Source of the DNA: UBA11663 sp049616325
Lineage (GTDB): Bacteria > Bacteroidota > Bacteroidia > Flavobacteriales_D > Sanyastnellaceae
Direction: 5' to 3'
DNA length: 64,000 nt
Assembly: GCA_049616325.1 (NCBI GenBank)
Contig: JBMZHG010000010.1
Span: 1 to 64,000, forward strand
Part shown: positions 44,776 to 53,053 of the stretch, piece by piece
Numbering within the stretch: position 1 is the stretch's first letter
Layout of the letters: every line of letters starts with the position of its first letter
Notes under the pieces: model-generated
Told to the model about the DNA's origin: nothing
Database searches by the model: none
What the model saw: the letters and a program-made list of their open reading frames with translations, nothing else
Program-made: the position numbers and the translations under genes

Positions 44776-46236
44776 ATGAAGCAATTCTTCTCTCTCTTGG
44801 CTGCGGCCATGATCTCGGTTGGAGCTTTCGCGCAATTGCCTGACGGCAGCACGGCTCCGGACTTTACCGCAACCGACATCAACGGCGTCGAGCACAACCT
44901 TCAGTCGTACCTCGACCAAGGCATGACGGTCATCCTCGACTTCAGCGCCACGTGGTGCGGTCCATGCTGGGCTTACCACAACACCCACATCATGCGTGAC
45001 TTGTACGACACCTTTGGTCCTGACGGAACGGGTGATTTGATGGTCTTCCACATGGAAGCCGACGACACCACGACGCAAGCCGATTTGGAAGGAACAGGCA
45101 CCGCGACTACAGGAGACTGGATCACCGGCACCACCTACCCCATCATCGACAACGCAGGAAGCATCTTCGACGACTACGCCGGAGCGTACTACCCCACCAT
45201 CTACACCATCTGCCCTGACGGCATCTTGGTGGAATCCAGCCAAGTCAGCTTCGATGCTCACGTTGCAATTGCCTTCCAAGATTGCGAAAACACCATTACC
45301 GGCCCAGCACCTTTGTGCAGCTACAACGGTGCAACCGCATCGTGCGGCGGCGAGGCATGGATGGCTTCGACCGAAATGTCCAACCTCGGTTCGGACAACG
45401 TCACTGCAGCGACGTTCGAAGTGACGTTGAACGGCAACTCGAACATCGTGAACTGGACGGGCGACCTCGCTTCTGGAGGCACCGTGACCGTGGACTTGGG
45501 AGAATACACCGAAGTCGGCGACCTGAACGTTTCGTTGATGGAAGTGAATGCCGAGTCTTGGTCCGCTTCCGAAGACGTGACTGTCATTGGTTCTGTGGAA
45601 AGCACAACCTACGTGCAGGTTCGTATCACGACCGACAACTGGCCTGGTGAAACAGGTTGGGTCATTGAGGACGACATGGGCAACACGATTGCTTCTGTCG
45701 CAGTGGGATCGATCAACGAAGCTGACACGGAATTCACTTGGGACGTGGGACTGGGTGACCTCGGTTGCTACACGTTCACCATGTACGACTCTTACGGCGA
45801 CGGCTTGTACGCCTCTCAGTGGGGCAACTTCCAAGACGGAACAGCCGGTGTGTACAGCATGGACGGTGAAATGGAAATGGGCGTGGTTTGGGAATACGAC
45901 GGTGCCTCTGGCATCGAATTCTCTGAAACCAACGCTGGAATGGAAGCCGCAACAGTGGCTGGCATCGAAGAAGGCGCGTTGTCCTCTACGGTGAACCTCT
46001 TCCCCAACCCCACCAACGGTGTGGCCAACGTGGAATTCAACACCAAGGCTTCCGGCATGGCAACCTTGGAGGTGTTCAACCTCATCGGCGAGCGCGTGGC
46101 GTTTGAAACCCTCGGCAACTTGCCTGCAGGTTTGAACCGCGCCAACCTCGACCTCTCCTCTGTGCAAGCGGGCATCTACCTCGTGAACTTGAACGCAGGT
46201 GGCGAAACCACCACGATGCGCATCACGAAGCAGTAA
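44776..46236 (+). CDS. Secreted thioredoxin-domain protein with T9SS type A sorting domain (paralogue 1)
   Basis: A 486-residue protein. ATG 44776 gives the signal peptide MKQFFSLLAAAMISVGAFAQ; the open frame to TTG 44755 is not needed. Residues 21-180 form a thioredoxin/redoxin domain with FSATWCGPCWAYHN (active site CGPC) and YYPTIYTICPDG (cis-Pro loop). A beta-sandwich region follows, then a module VQVRITTDNWPGETGWVIED to LGDLGCYTFTMYDSYGDGL. The tail (NLFPNPTNGVANVEF, MATLEVFNLIGERV, LSSVQAGIYLVNLNAGG) is a type A sorting signal. So a thiol-active enzyme is placed on or outside the cell surface. A close paralogue follows. Confidence 0.92.
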   Translation: MKQFFSLLAAAMISVGAFAQLPDGSTAPDFTATDINGVEHNLQSYLDQGMTVILDFSATWCGPCWAYHNTHIMRDLYDTFGPDGTGDLMVFHMEADDTTTQADLEGTGTATTGDWITGTTYPIIDNAGSIFDDYAGAYYPTIYTICPDGILVESSQVSFDAHVAIAFQDCENTITGPAPLCSYNGATASCGGEAWMASTEMSNLGSDNVTAATFEVTLNGNSNIVNWTGDLASGGTVTVDLGEYTEVGDLNVSLMEVNAESWSASEDVTVIGSVESTTYVQVRITTDNWPGETGWVIEDDMGNTIASVAVGSINEADTEFTWDVGLGDLGCYTFTMYDSYGDGLYASQWGNFQDGTAGVYSMDGEMEMGVVWEYDGASGIEFSETNAGMEAATVAGIEEGALSSTVNLFPNPTNGVANVEFNTKASGMATLEVFNLIGERVAFETLGNLPAGLNRANLDLSSVQAGIYLVNLNAGGETTTMRITKQ

Positions 46237-46261
46237 TTCAGGCCTTCGTCAAACGAATTGG

Positions 46262-46298
46262 AATCCGCGTGACCCTTGGGGTTGCGCGGATTTTTTTT
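46262..46298 (+). terminator. Rho-independent terminator after thioredoxin paralogue 1
   Basis: AATCCGCG (46262-46269) pairs with CGCGGATT (46285-46292), inner bases add further pairs, and the right arm runs into eight Ts (46291-46298). A textbook intrinsic terminator 25 bases after the stop. Confidence 0.88.
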
Positions 46299-46320
46299 GT
46301 TCTGACTTTGCGTTGTGAGG

Positions 46321-46328
46321 TATCTTGG
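46321..46328 (+). promoter_or_regulatory. -7 box (TATCTTGG) of the second thioredoxin-T9SS operon
   Basis: TATCTTGG with TTTG at 46296-46299, 21 bases upstream, inside the T-tract of the preceding terminator. Leader about 50 bases. Confidence 0.4.
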
Positions 46329-46378
46329 GTGCTCGGTGGCAAGCACCAAGGCTTGCGTCCAATGAATCCGCGAATTGC

Positions 46379-47866
46379 ATGAAACATCTCCTAGCCTCCA
46401 TGGCGCTCTTGTGCGCCTTTCACGTCACATGGGCCCAGTTGCCTGACGGCAGCATTGCCCCCGATTGGACCGCCACGGACCTTGACGGAAACGAGCACAA
46501 CCTTTACGCCCTGCTCGATTCAGGGTACCAGGTCATCATTGACTTCTCGGCAACGTGGTGCGGCCCGTGTTGGGACTACCACACGAGTGGTGTATTGGAG
46601 ACGTTGCACGAACTGTACGGCCCAGACGGCACCAACGAATTGCGGGTGTTTTTCATCGAAGGAGACGACTCGACCACGCAAGCAGATTTGGAAGGCACCG
46701 GTTCCTCCACTGCGGGAGACTGGGTCACCGGGACGCATTACCCCATCATCGACAACGGGGGGAACATTTTTGACCTGTACGAATGCACCTACTACCCCAC
46801 CATCTACACGGTGTGTCCCAACAAGATTTTGACGCAATCGGGGCAAGGGACGGTGCAAGCACATGAAAACTTGCTGAATTCCGCAAGCTGCCTCCCCGCG
46901 TCGTCGTCCAACGATCCGCTCTTGATGGATTACGTTGGAGATGCCTCGACGTGCGGAGACAACCCGGCCTCGTTGGCCATTCGGATGATGAACCAAGGAT
47001 TGGACACGTTGACCGCTTGCACCATTCAAGTTTCCAAACTGCTTCCGTTCAACCAAACCGAAGTGATTGGCAGTGCGGAGTGGGAAGGCTCGCTGGCGAC
47101 CTACGAGTTCACAACGGTTCCGCTGATTGACGTGGTGTTGGAAAACACGACCACGTACATTTTTGATGTCATTTCAGAGGACGACAACGACGGGAACAAC
47201 CAAACCCAAGGCACCGTCGCAGGAAGCGAGGAGACCACCAACAACTTGGAGATTCGGGTCAAGACTGACATGGCTCCTGGAGAGCTTGGGTGGAATGTGA
47301 CGGACTACGACGGCAACGTGGTCGCCGAGGTGGCGCCGGGAACGGAAATGACGCAGGGCGTTACGGAGTACGTTTGGGACGTCACGTTGCCTGCGCTGGG
47401 ATGTTACACCCTGACGCTGGTGGACGAAGGCGGAAACGGCTTCATCGGCGGCGCAACGTCGATGGCAGGTGTGGGATTCTTGGTCGTGAACAGCATGGAC
47501 GGCGAGGTGCTCGTCGACGAAGACGTGTTCTTCCAGGAAATCGATGAGTTCGCCGAAGTGGCTTTCGAGCTGGAGGTGGCGAGCATCTCTGGCGTGGCTG
47601 AACTCGCCCGCGTCCAACCTGCGGCGATCTTCCCGAACCCCAGTTCTGGGTCGTGTGCCCTTGAATTGGGGTTGAGCCGAGCGGGCGACGTGAACGTGGA
47701 GGTGTACGGCGTCACCGGAACGTTGGTGCGAAGCGTGCCGTTGGGACGCCTCGCCGCGGGTGAACACCGTCGCGAACTCGAATTGGAGGCGCTGGAAGCC
47801 GGAACCTACGTGGTTCGCGTTCGGACCGAAGAAGGTGCCCAGTCCCTGACCCTGATTCTTCAATGA
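46379..47866 (+). CDS. Secreted thioredoxin-domain protein with T9SS type A sorting domain (paralogue 2)
   Basis: A 495-residue paralogue of the preceding protein. ATG 46379 gives the signal peptide MKHLLASMALLCAFHVTWAQ. The redoxin domain has FSATWCGPCWDYHT and YYPTIYTVCPNK; by eye, more than half of its residues match paralogue 1 through DDSTTQADLEGTGSSTAGDW. Then comes a longer middle region (ASTCGDNPASLAIRMMNQGL) and the same VKTDMAPGELGWNVTD to LGCYTLTLVDEGGNGF module. The type A tail (IFPNPSSGSCALEL, GTLVRSVPLGRLAAGEHRRE, LEAGTYVVRVRT) ends SLTLILQ. The stop overlaps the start of the Omp28-like gene (ATGA). Confidence 0.92.
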   Translation: MKHLLASMALLCAFHVTWAQLPDGSIAPDWTATDLDGNEHNLYALLDSGYQVIIDFSATWCGPCWDYHTSGVLETLHELYGPDGTNELRVFFIEGDDSTTQADLEGTGSSTAGDWVTGTHYPIIDNGGNIFDLYECTYYPTIYTVCPNKILTQSGQGTVQAHENLLNSASCLPASSSNDPLLMDYVGDASTCGDNPASLAIRMMNQGLDTLTACTIQVSKLLPFNQTEVIGSAEWEGSLATYEFTTVPLIDVVLENTTTYIFDVISEDDNDGNNQTQGTVAGSEETTNNLEIRVKTDMAPGELGWNVTDYDGNVVAEVAPGTEMTQGVTEYVWDVTLPALGCYTLTLVDEGGNGFIGGATSMAGVGFLVVNSMDGEVLVDEDVFFQEIDEFAEVAFELEVASISGVAELARVQPAAIFPNPSSGSCALELGLSRAGDVNVEVYGVTGTLVRSVPLGRLAAGEHRRELELEALEAGTYVVRVRTEEGAQSLTLILQ

Positions 47867-48726
47867 CGATGCGCGGGAGAGGATGGGCCGCCTGGGTTGT
47901 CGCCGTGGCGATGTGGGGGCTCGCGTCGTGCGACGTGTACGACGACCCCGTCGTTGGGGTGATTGCCCCGTGCGACGAATCGGAAGCTCCTGAATTCGAA
48001 GCGTTGACCTCGGACATTCAGCGCATCCTGGTGGAAGATTTTACGGCGCACCAGTGCGGGAACTGCCCGCCCGCGGCCGTCAAAGCAGCGGGCTACGCCG
48101 CAGAACATCCTGGTCAAGTGGTGCCCCTGGCTGTGCATGCCGGAGAACTTGCCAGCACCAACGCGGATTACCCCACGGACTGGACGTGCGACGAAAGCGA
48201 GGTCTTTTGGGACGACTTGGAATTCCAGGTCAATCCCGTTGGGCGCGTCAACCGTTTGGAAACCGAGACGAGCATCTTGCTCTTGGACCAATGGGACGCT
48301 GCCGTCGACGCATTGTTGAATGCCTCGCCTGACGCCGGGCTGCAAATGGTGGTGGAGTACGACGAAGCGTTGGGCAAGTTGGGCATCCACGTGCACACGA
48401 CGTGGTTTGAGGCTGTGGAGGGGCCGGTGCGTTTGGCCTTGCTGGTTTCAGAAAACCACTTGGTGGGGCCGCAACTCTACTACAACAATCCTGCGGGGTC
48501 GGAATACGTCGAAGACTACGAGCACGAACACATGTTGCGGGGGAGCGTGACAGGCGCCAAAGGGCTGGTGGTCGCTGAAAATCCGGTGGCCGGCGAGACC
48601 TTGCAGCAATGCTACGCCTTCACGTGGAACGCGAACTGGGATGCCGGCAACTGCGACCTGGTGGCCGTGATGACCCGAGCCAACGGCAGCGTCATCCAAA
48701 CCCTGTCGGTTCCCGTCACCGAATGA
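47863..48726 (+). CDS. Omp28-related lipoprotein with thioredoxin-like CGNC motif
   Basis: A 287-residue lipoprotein with lipobox WGLASC. It matches Omp28-related proteins: ILVEDFTAHQCGNCPPAAVK (CxxC in a thioredoxin-like first helix), VVPLAVHAGELA, and a C-terminal half of beta-sandwich type with LLVSENHLVGPQLYYNN and YEHEHMLRGSVTGAKG. Omp28 was described as a Porphyromonas gingivalis surface antigen/adhesin; enzymatic activity is unproven. Start and stop overlap both neighbours (ATGA), so it is tightly coupled to thioredoxin paralogue 2 and the small barrel. Confidence 0.88.
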   Translation: MTMRGRGWAAWVVAVAMWGLASCDVYDDPVVGVIAPCDESEAPEFEALTSDIQRILVEDFTAHQCGNCPPAAVKAAGYAAEHPGQVVPLAVHAGELASTNADYPTDWTCDESEVFWDDLEFQVNPVGRVNRLETETSILLLDQWDAAVDALLNASPDAGLQMVVEYDEALGKLGIHVHTTWFEAVEGPVRLALLVSENHLVGPQLYYNNPAGSEYVEDYEHEHMLRGSVTGAKGLVVAENPVAGETLQQCYAFTWNANWDAGNCDLVAVMTRANGSVIQTLSVPVTE

Positions 48727-49394
48727 GCGTCTTGGGTCGGTGCGTGGTGTGGATCGCGACTCAGGCGTGCCTGACGGGTGCGATTTGGGGGCAGTCTGAG
48801 GCGGGTCCTTGGATGTTCAACGGCGGGTACACCCTGGGTGTGACGGCCGCGCAAGTGCGGGGAGACGGCATTGAAGGGTTCAACAAAATGGGGTTCCATG
48901 CCGGTGCGGTCGTGGAGGTGCGGCAATTCCGTGATTTGGGATTCCAGGTTGGGATTCTGTACAACCAGAAGGGGAGCCGCAAAGTCCAAAACCCCAAAAT
49001 CGACGACTACACCAATTGGGGCTACAAATTCACGTACGTCGACGTGCCGTTGACCGCCGTGTACGATTTCAAGGACGGGTACACCTTCGGCACCGGCCTG
49101 CAACCCGGCGTTCTGATTGGGGCGTACGAAGACGGGCTTGCCAGCGGAGTGTCCGACGGCGTTTGGGAGCCCACAACCCTGCCCATTCGGAGTTGGGAAC
49201 TGAGCTGGGTGGTTTGGGTCGGAATGCGGTCCGGCGAGACGGGAGAGTGGTTTTTGCGACACACGCAAAGCTTGCCCGGCATCGTGCCCAAGCCCGACGT
49301 CGTCAACCCCAACGTGCGTTGGGACGACCGCATGCAAAACCTGACCATGCAAGTCGGGTACACCAAGCTGCTTCGCGCCTGGAGCGACCGCTGA
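48723..49394 (+). CDS. Small outer membrane beta-barrel protein (PorT-like fold)
   Basis: A 223-residue exported protein with signal peptide to GAIWGQ and an eight-strand barrel pattern: FNGGYTLGVTAAQVRGDGIE, GAVVEVRQFRDLGFQVGILY, YKFTYVDVPLTAVYDFKDGY, FGTGLQPGVLIGAYEDG, and a last strand LTMQVGYTKLLRAW. It resembles the outer-membrane beta-barrel domain family that includes PorT. Last gene of the plus-strand run, overlapping the Omp28-like stop by four bases. Function unknown. Confidence 0.8.
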   Translation: MSVLGRCVVWIATQACLTGAIWGQSEAGPWMFNGGYTLGVTAAQVRGDGIEGFNKMGFHAGAVVEVRQFRDLGFQVGILYNQKGSRKVQNPKIDDYTNWGYKFTYVDVPLTAVYDFKDGYTFGTGLQPGVLIGAYEDGLASGVSDGVWEPTTLPIRSWELSWVVWVGMRSGETGEWFLRHTQSLPGIVPKPDVVNPNVRWDDRMQNLTMQVGYTKLLRAWSDR

Positions 49395-49424
49395 TCGCTT
49401 GGTGTCAGGACAACTTCGTGCGGA

Positions 49425-52400
49425 TCAGTCTTCGGTGCGCTTGACCCCTTCAAGCACGCCCTCGAACGTGACCACAAGCGTGGCCGCTTCTTCTTGCAGG
49501 GCTTTCCAAGGTCCGTCCATCAATTCGCGCACTTCAACCGCCACCTTGTCAATGGCGTTTCGTGCAATTTCAAGCTTGCGCTTGTCGTTCGCCGTGGCGC
49601 CTTCGTTGAGGTTGGGCAGGGCGTCGTACACGAGGTCCATGACACGAACCGTGACGTGATCGTACCCGACGAAGTCCTTGGGCGTCCAAAGCATGTCGTG
49701 CACCTCCGTGACGCCTTTGTTGACTTCGCCCTGGAGGGAATCCAGCGCGGCAGTCGTGGAATCGCTCATCTGTGCCCAAACGGAGCCCATGGCATCCATG
49801 GCCGCATCCGCCACCGCAAGTTCTTGCATCAAGCCCGCCAAGCGCTCCACTTCGCTGTACACCTCCAAGGTGTGCGCCCGTCCTGCCTCGTAAATGCCGC
49901 GATTGAACTCCTTTCGAGGGTCGTGCGCCACGGTGAGGGCCATGGTGTCCACGTGGTCCCCAAGGGTCATGACCGCATAGTACGTGCCCGGGGCAACACT
50001 GACGCCTCCCCCAACGGGCTCGTCCGAGGTTTCCAGGTCGCGGCTCGGCCAACGAACACCGTCCGTGTCTCCTCGCCAGGAGAAGGATTGCCATCCGCCT
50101 TCCACGTCGCGGCTCATGCGGCGAAGGGTGTCGCCCTGCGCGTTCAGAATGACCACGTCCATTTCTGGATGCGCTTCAGCCGTGTCCGCTTGAACGTACA
50201 GGTGGCCGTGCGCACTGCGCTGTCGGTTCTCCCCTTCCCACACGTGGTCGGCCATGAAGCGAGATCCCGCTGGGCGCGGGCGTGGCACTTGGTGTCCGGT
50301 GGTCGCGTCAAATGTGCGAAACGTGGCGTTGAGGACCGCCGCTCCCTCGTTTGCCAAGGCGCGCAACGGACTCAGATCTTCGATGACGTACGCCGCTCGC
50401 CCAAACGTACCCAACACGAGGTCGCCTTCGCGTTCCTGGATGACCAAATCCCGAACCGGGACCGCCGGCACGTCGTGGGTCCAACGGCGCCAATTCACGC
50501 CGCGGTCCACGCTGAAGTACAGTCCCTCTTCCGTGCCGAGAAACAGCAAGTCGGCGGCCACAGGGTCCTGAACCACGCACTGCGTGTGGGCCGGAACGTC
50601 TTCTCCGTAAACGAGGCGCTTCCAAGACTTTCCCCCGTCCGTGGTGCGGTAGAGGTAGGGTTCCCAGTCGTTGCGTCGGTAGTTGTTGGCCACGACGTAC
50701 ACCTCGTCCGGGTTGTGGCTGCTCAGGTGAATGAAGGGAATCCAGGACCCGCCGGGCAGGCCTTTCAATTTCGCGCTGTGGTCGGTCCACGTCGCACCGC
50801 GATCCTTTGTGTGCTGCAGCCGTCCGTCGTCCGTTCCAACCCAAATCTCGTTGGGGCGCTCAGCCGACGGCGCAATGCACAAGATCGTGCAGTGGTTTTC
50901 CGCCTTGGTGGCGTCGATCGTGAGGCCGCCGCTGGTGGCCTGTTCGAGCTTGGCGAGGTCGTTCGTCGTGAGGTCCGGGCTCAAGGTTTCCCAGGTTCGT
51001 CCTCGGTCCGGACTGTAGTGCACCCGCTGCGAGCCGTAGTACACGCCGTCCCGGTCGTTAGGGTCGAGGGCGAGTGCCGCGTTCCACGCGAAGCGCAGGC
51101 CCGTCGTGTCGGGCGAAGCGGGCTGGATGCCGACCGAGCCGAGGGTGACGAGGTCGACGCGGTTGAGGGCGCCGCCCTGGTACATCGCGTAGACGTCCCC
51201 GTCGCCGGTGGGTTGAACGTCAAATCCGTCTCCGAACAAGACTTCCTGCCAATCCTCGTTCCGGATTCCACCCGCATGCCAAACCGCCGAAGGTCCGACC
51301 CACGAACCGTTGTCCTGCATGCCCCCGTACACGTTGTAGGGAACCTCGTCGTCGACCGCAATGTGGTAGAATTGACCGACTGGCAGGTTGTTGACGAAGG
51401 TCCAGTTCTCGCCGCCGTCCCGGCTGATGTTCAGCCCGCCGTCGTTCCCGTTGATGAGGTAGTCGGGGTCCGTGGGGTGGATGTACAGCGCGTGGTGGTC
51501 GGGGTGCACGCCGCTGTAAGGCAAGATGATGTCAAACGAACGGCCGCCGTCCGTCGATTTGGAGACCATGCTCCACAAGCTGTACACGTGGTCTTCGTTG
51601 GTGGGATCGCAGTGAATCTCGGCGTAGTAAAACGGGCGGTTTCCCACGTCGCTGTCGGTGGTGCGTCGGCTGAAGGTTCGGCCGCCGTCGTCGCTGCGAT
51701 ACAAGGCGTAGTCCTTGGATTCGACCAAGGCGTAGACCACGTCGGGGTTGGCCGCACTCAAGGCCAAACCCATCCGCCCCAACTCCCCCTCCGGCAACCC
51801 GTCTTCGTCGGTGCGCTGAACCCAGTTCGCGCCACCGTCGTGCGTCACGTAAAGACCGCTTCCCTCGCCGCCGCTTTGGAAGGTCCAGGGTTGGCGTCGG
51901 AAGGACCACATGGCCGCGAACAACTTGTCCGGGTTGGAAGGGTCCATGACCAGTTCGCCGCAACCCGTGCGGTCGTCGACGCTCAGAATGTGATTCCACG
52001 TGACGCCGCCGTCCGTCGTCTTGTACACGCCCCGGGCTGGGCTGTCCCCCCAGGCCGACCCCGTCGCCGCGACGTACACCGTGTTGGGGTCGCGGGGGTG
52101 AACCAGGATTCGGTGGATGTTTCGCGTTTCCGAAAGGCCCATGAAGTCCCAGGAGGCGCCGCCGTCCAAACTTCGGAACAGGCCGCGCCCGCTCGTGTGG
52201 CTGTTGCGGGGGTTCCCCTCGCCCGTGCCAACCCACACGAGGTCCGGGTTGAGCGGGCTGAGGGCGACCGCGCCAATGCTTTGGGTGGGCTGGTCGTCAA
52301 AGATGGGTTCCCACGTGACTCCCGCGCTCGTGCTCTTCCACAGCCCGCCCGAGGCCGTGCCGACGTAAATCACTTCCGGCGCGTCGTGGGGAACCGCGAT

Positions 52401-52592
52401 GGCCGTCACACGGCCACTCATCGTGCCGGGCCCGATGTGGCGCACGTTCAGCGCTTCAACCAGCGCTTCGACGGGGTCTTCGGTGTCGGCGGCGTTGGCG
52501 GTGGTTTGGCCTGCGCTCACCCACGGCAGGAAAGCCAAGGAGAGCGCTGCAACCTTCGCGGCAACAGTCTTGGAAGAGAAGAAATTCATCAT
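49425..52592 (-). CDS. BNR/VPS10-type beta-propeller secreted protein
   Basis: A 1055-residue exported protein with signal peptide to WVSAGQ. The first about 700 residues are one or two large beta-propellers built from BNR/Asp-box repeats: SAGVTWEP, DGGASWDF, DGGVTWNH, DGGANWVQ, DGGRTFSR, DGGRSFDI, DGGENWTF, DRGRTWET, DRGATWTD, DGGKSWKR, DRGVNWRR. A beta-sandwich and then a helical C-terminal segment (LMQELAVADAAMDAMGSVWA) follow. Annotated relatives are called glycosyl hydrolase or sortilin-like, but no catalytic evidence is visible. No T9SS tail is obvious. The start overlaps the LEA2 stop, forming an operon with the dipeptidase. Confidence 0.9.
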   Translation of the reverse strand: MMNFFSSKTVAAKVAALSLAFLPWVSAGQTTANAADTEDPVEALVEALNVRHIGPGTMSGRVTAIAVPHDAPEVIYVGTASGGLWKSTSAGVTWEPIFDDQPTQSIGAVALSPLNPDLVWVGTGEGNPRNSHTSGRGLFRSLDGGASWDFMGLSETRNIHRILVHPRDPNTVYVAATGSAWGDSPARGVYKTTDGGVTWNHILSVDDRTGCGELVMDPSNPDKLFAAMWSFRRQPWTFQSGGEGSGLYVTHDGGANWVQRTDEDGLPEGELGRMGLALSAANPDVVYALVESKDYALYRSDDGGRTFSRRTTDSDVGNRPFYYAEIHCDPTNEDHVYSLWSMVSKSTDGGRSFDIILPYSGVHPDHHALYIHPTDPDYLINGNDGGLNISRDGGENWTFVNNLPVGQFYHIAVDDEVPYNVYGGMQDNGSWVGPSAVWHAGGIRNEDWQEVLFGDGFDVQPTGDGDVYAMYQGGALNRVDLVTLGSVGIQPASPDTTGLRFAWNAALALDPNDRDGVYYGSQRVHYSPDRGRTWETLSPDLTTNDLAKLEQATSGGLTIDATKAENHCTILCIAPSAERPNEIWVGTDDGRLQHTKDRGATWTDHSAKLKGLPGGSWIPFIHLSSHNPDEVYVVANNYRRNDWEPYLYRTTDGGKSWKRLVYGEDVPAHTQCVVQDPVAADLLFLGTEEGLYFSVDRGVNWRRWTHDVPAVPVRDLVIQEREGDLVLGTFGRAAYVIEDLSPLRALANEGAAVLNATFRTFDATTGHQVPRPRPAGSRFMADHVWEGENRQRSAHGHLYVQADTAEAHPEMDVVILNAQGDTLRRMSRDVEGGWQSFSWRGDTDGVRWPSRDLETSDEPVGGGVSVAPGTYYAVMTLGDHVDTMALTVAHDPRKEFNRGIYEAGRAHTLEVYSEVERLAGLMQELAVADAAMDAMGSVWAQMSDSTTAALDSLQGEVNKGVTEVHDMLWTPKDFVGYDHVTVRVMDLVYDALPNLNEGATANDKRKLEIARNAIDKVAVEVRELMDGPWKALQEEAATLVVTFEGVLEGVKRTED

Positions 52593-53053
52593 GGTCGAAT
52601 GTTCAGGGATTGGTCGTGCCTCAGGGGCACAGTGAAGCTCAGCCCAAAGGCTTTGCCCGTCACGCTGCCTTCCGCCACAAAGGGCACCTCGGCTCCGCGC
52701 AACAAATTCATCAGGTCGTTTTTCAGCACGCGGCCCAACGCCCCGTCTCGTGTGGCGACACGCAGGGTCGCCGTGGCTTGGGCGTCGGGGCGGATGATTT
52801 GGTCTTCCACCAAGGTCACGTCTCCCACCACCTCTTGGTTCACGTAGAGCTTAACGTCTGCTCGGGTCACCGTCACCGCGTACGGATTGGGGTTGTACAC
52901 GTCCACGTCCATGCGGGCTTGCATTCCGTCGAGCGACAGGCGCAATTCGGAAAAGTCCTCCACCGCCAAGACCTCCAAGTCCTGGTAGATGCATCCCGAC
53001 AGGCTGAACATTGCAGCCGCCATCACGACCCAAGTTGCCAGGGTTTTACGCAT
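52589..53053 (-). CDS. LEA type 2 (water stress/hypersensitive) family lipoprotein
   Basis: A 154-residue lipoprotein with lipobox FSLSGC, then the LEA2 sandwich: LRLSLDGMQARMDVDVYNPN with NPYAVTVTRADVKLYVNQEV, and FGLSFTVPL at the end. The family is a single immunoglobulin-like domain found in plants and bacteria; no enzymatic role is known. ATG 53053 overlaps the dipeptidase stop by eight bases and gives the signal peptide. Longer upstream readings lie inside the dipeptidase gene. Confidence 0.88.
   Translation of the reverse strand: MRKTLATWVVMAAAMFSLSGCIYQDLEVLAVEDFSELRLSLDGMQARMDVDVYNPNPYAVTVTRADVKLYVNQEVVGDVTLVEDQIIRPDAQATATLRVATRDGALGRVLKNDLMNLLRGAEVPFVAEGSVTGKAFGLSFTVPLRHDQSLNIRP

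Noticed and set aside
49494..52847. 1117-codon plus-strand frame opposite the BNR-propeller gene
   Set aside because: Asp-box repeats are unmistakable on the minus strand; the opposing reading lacks any domain.
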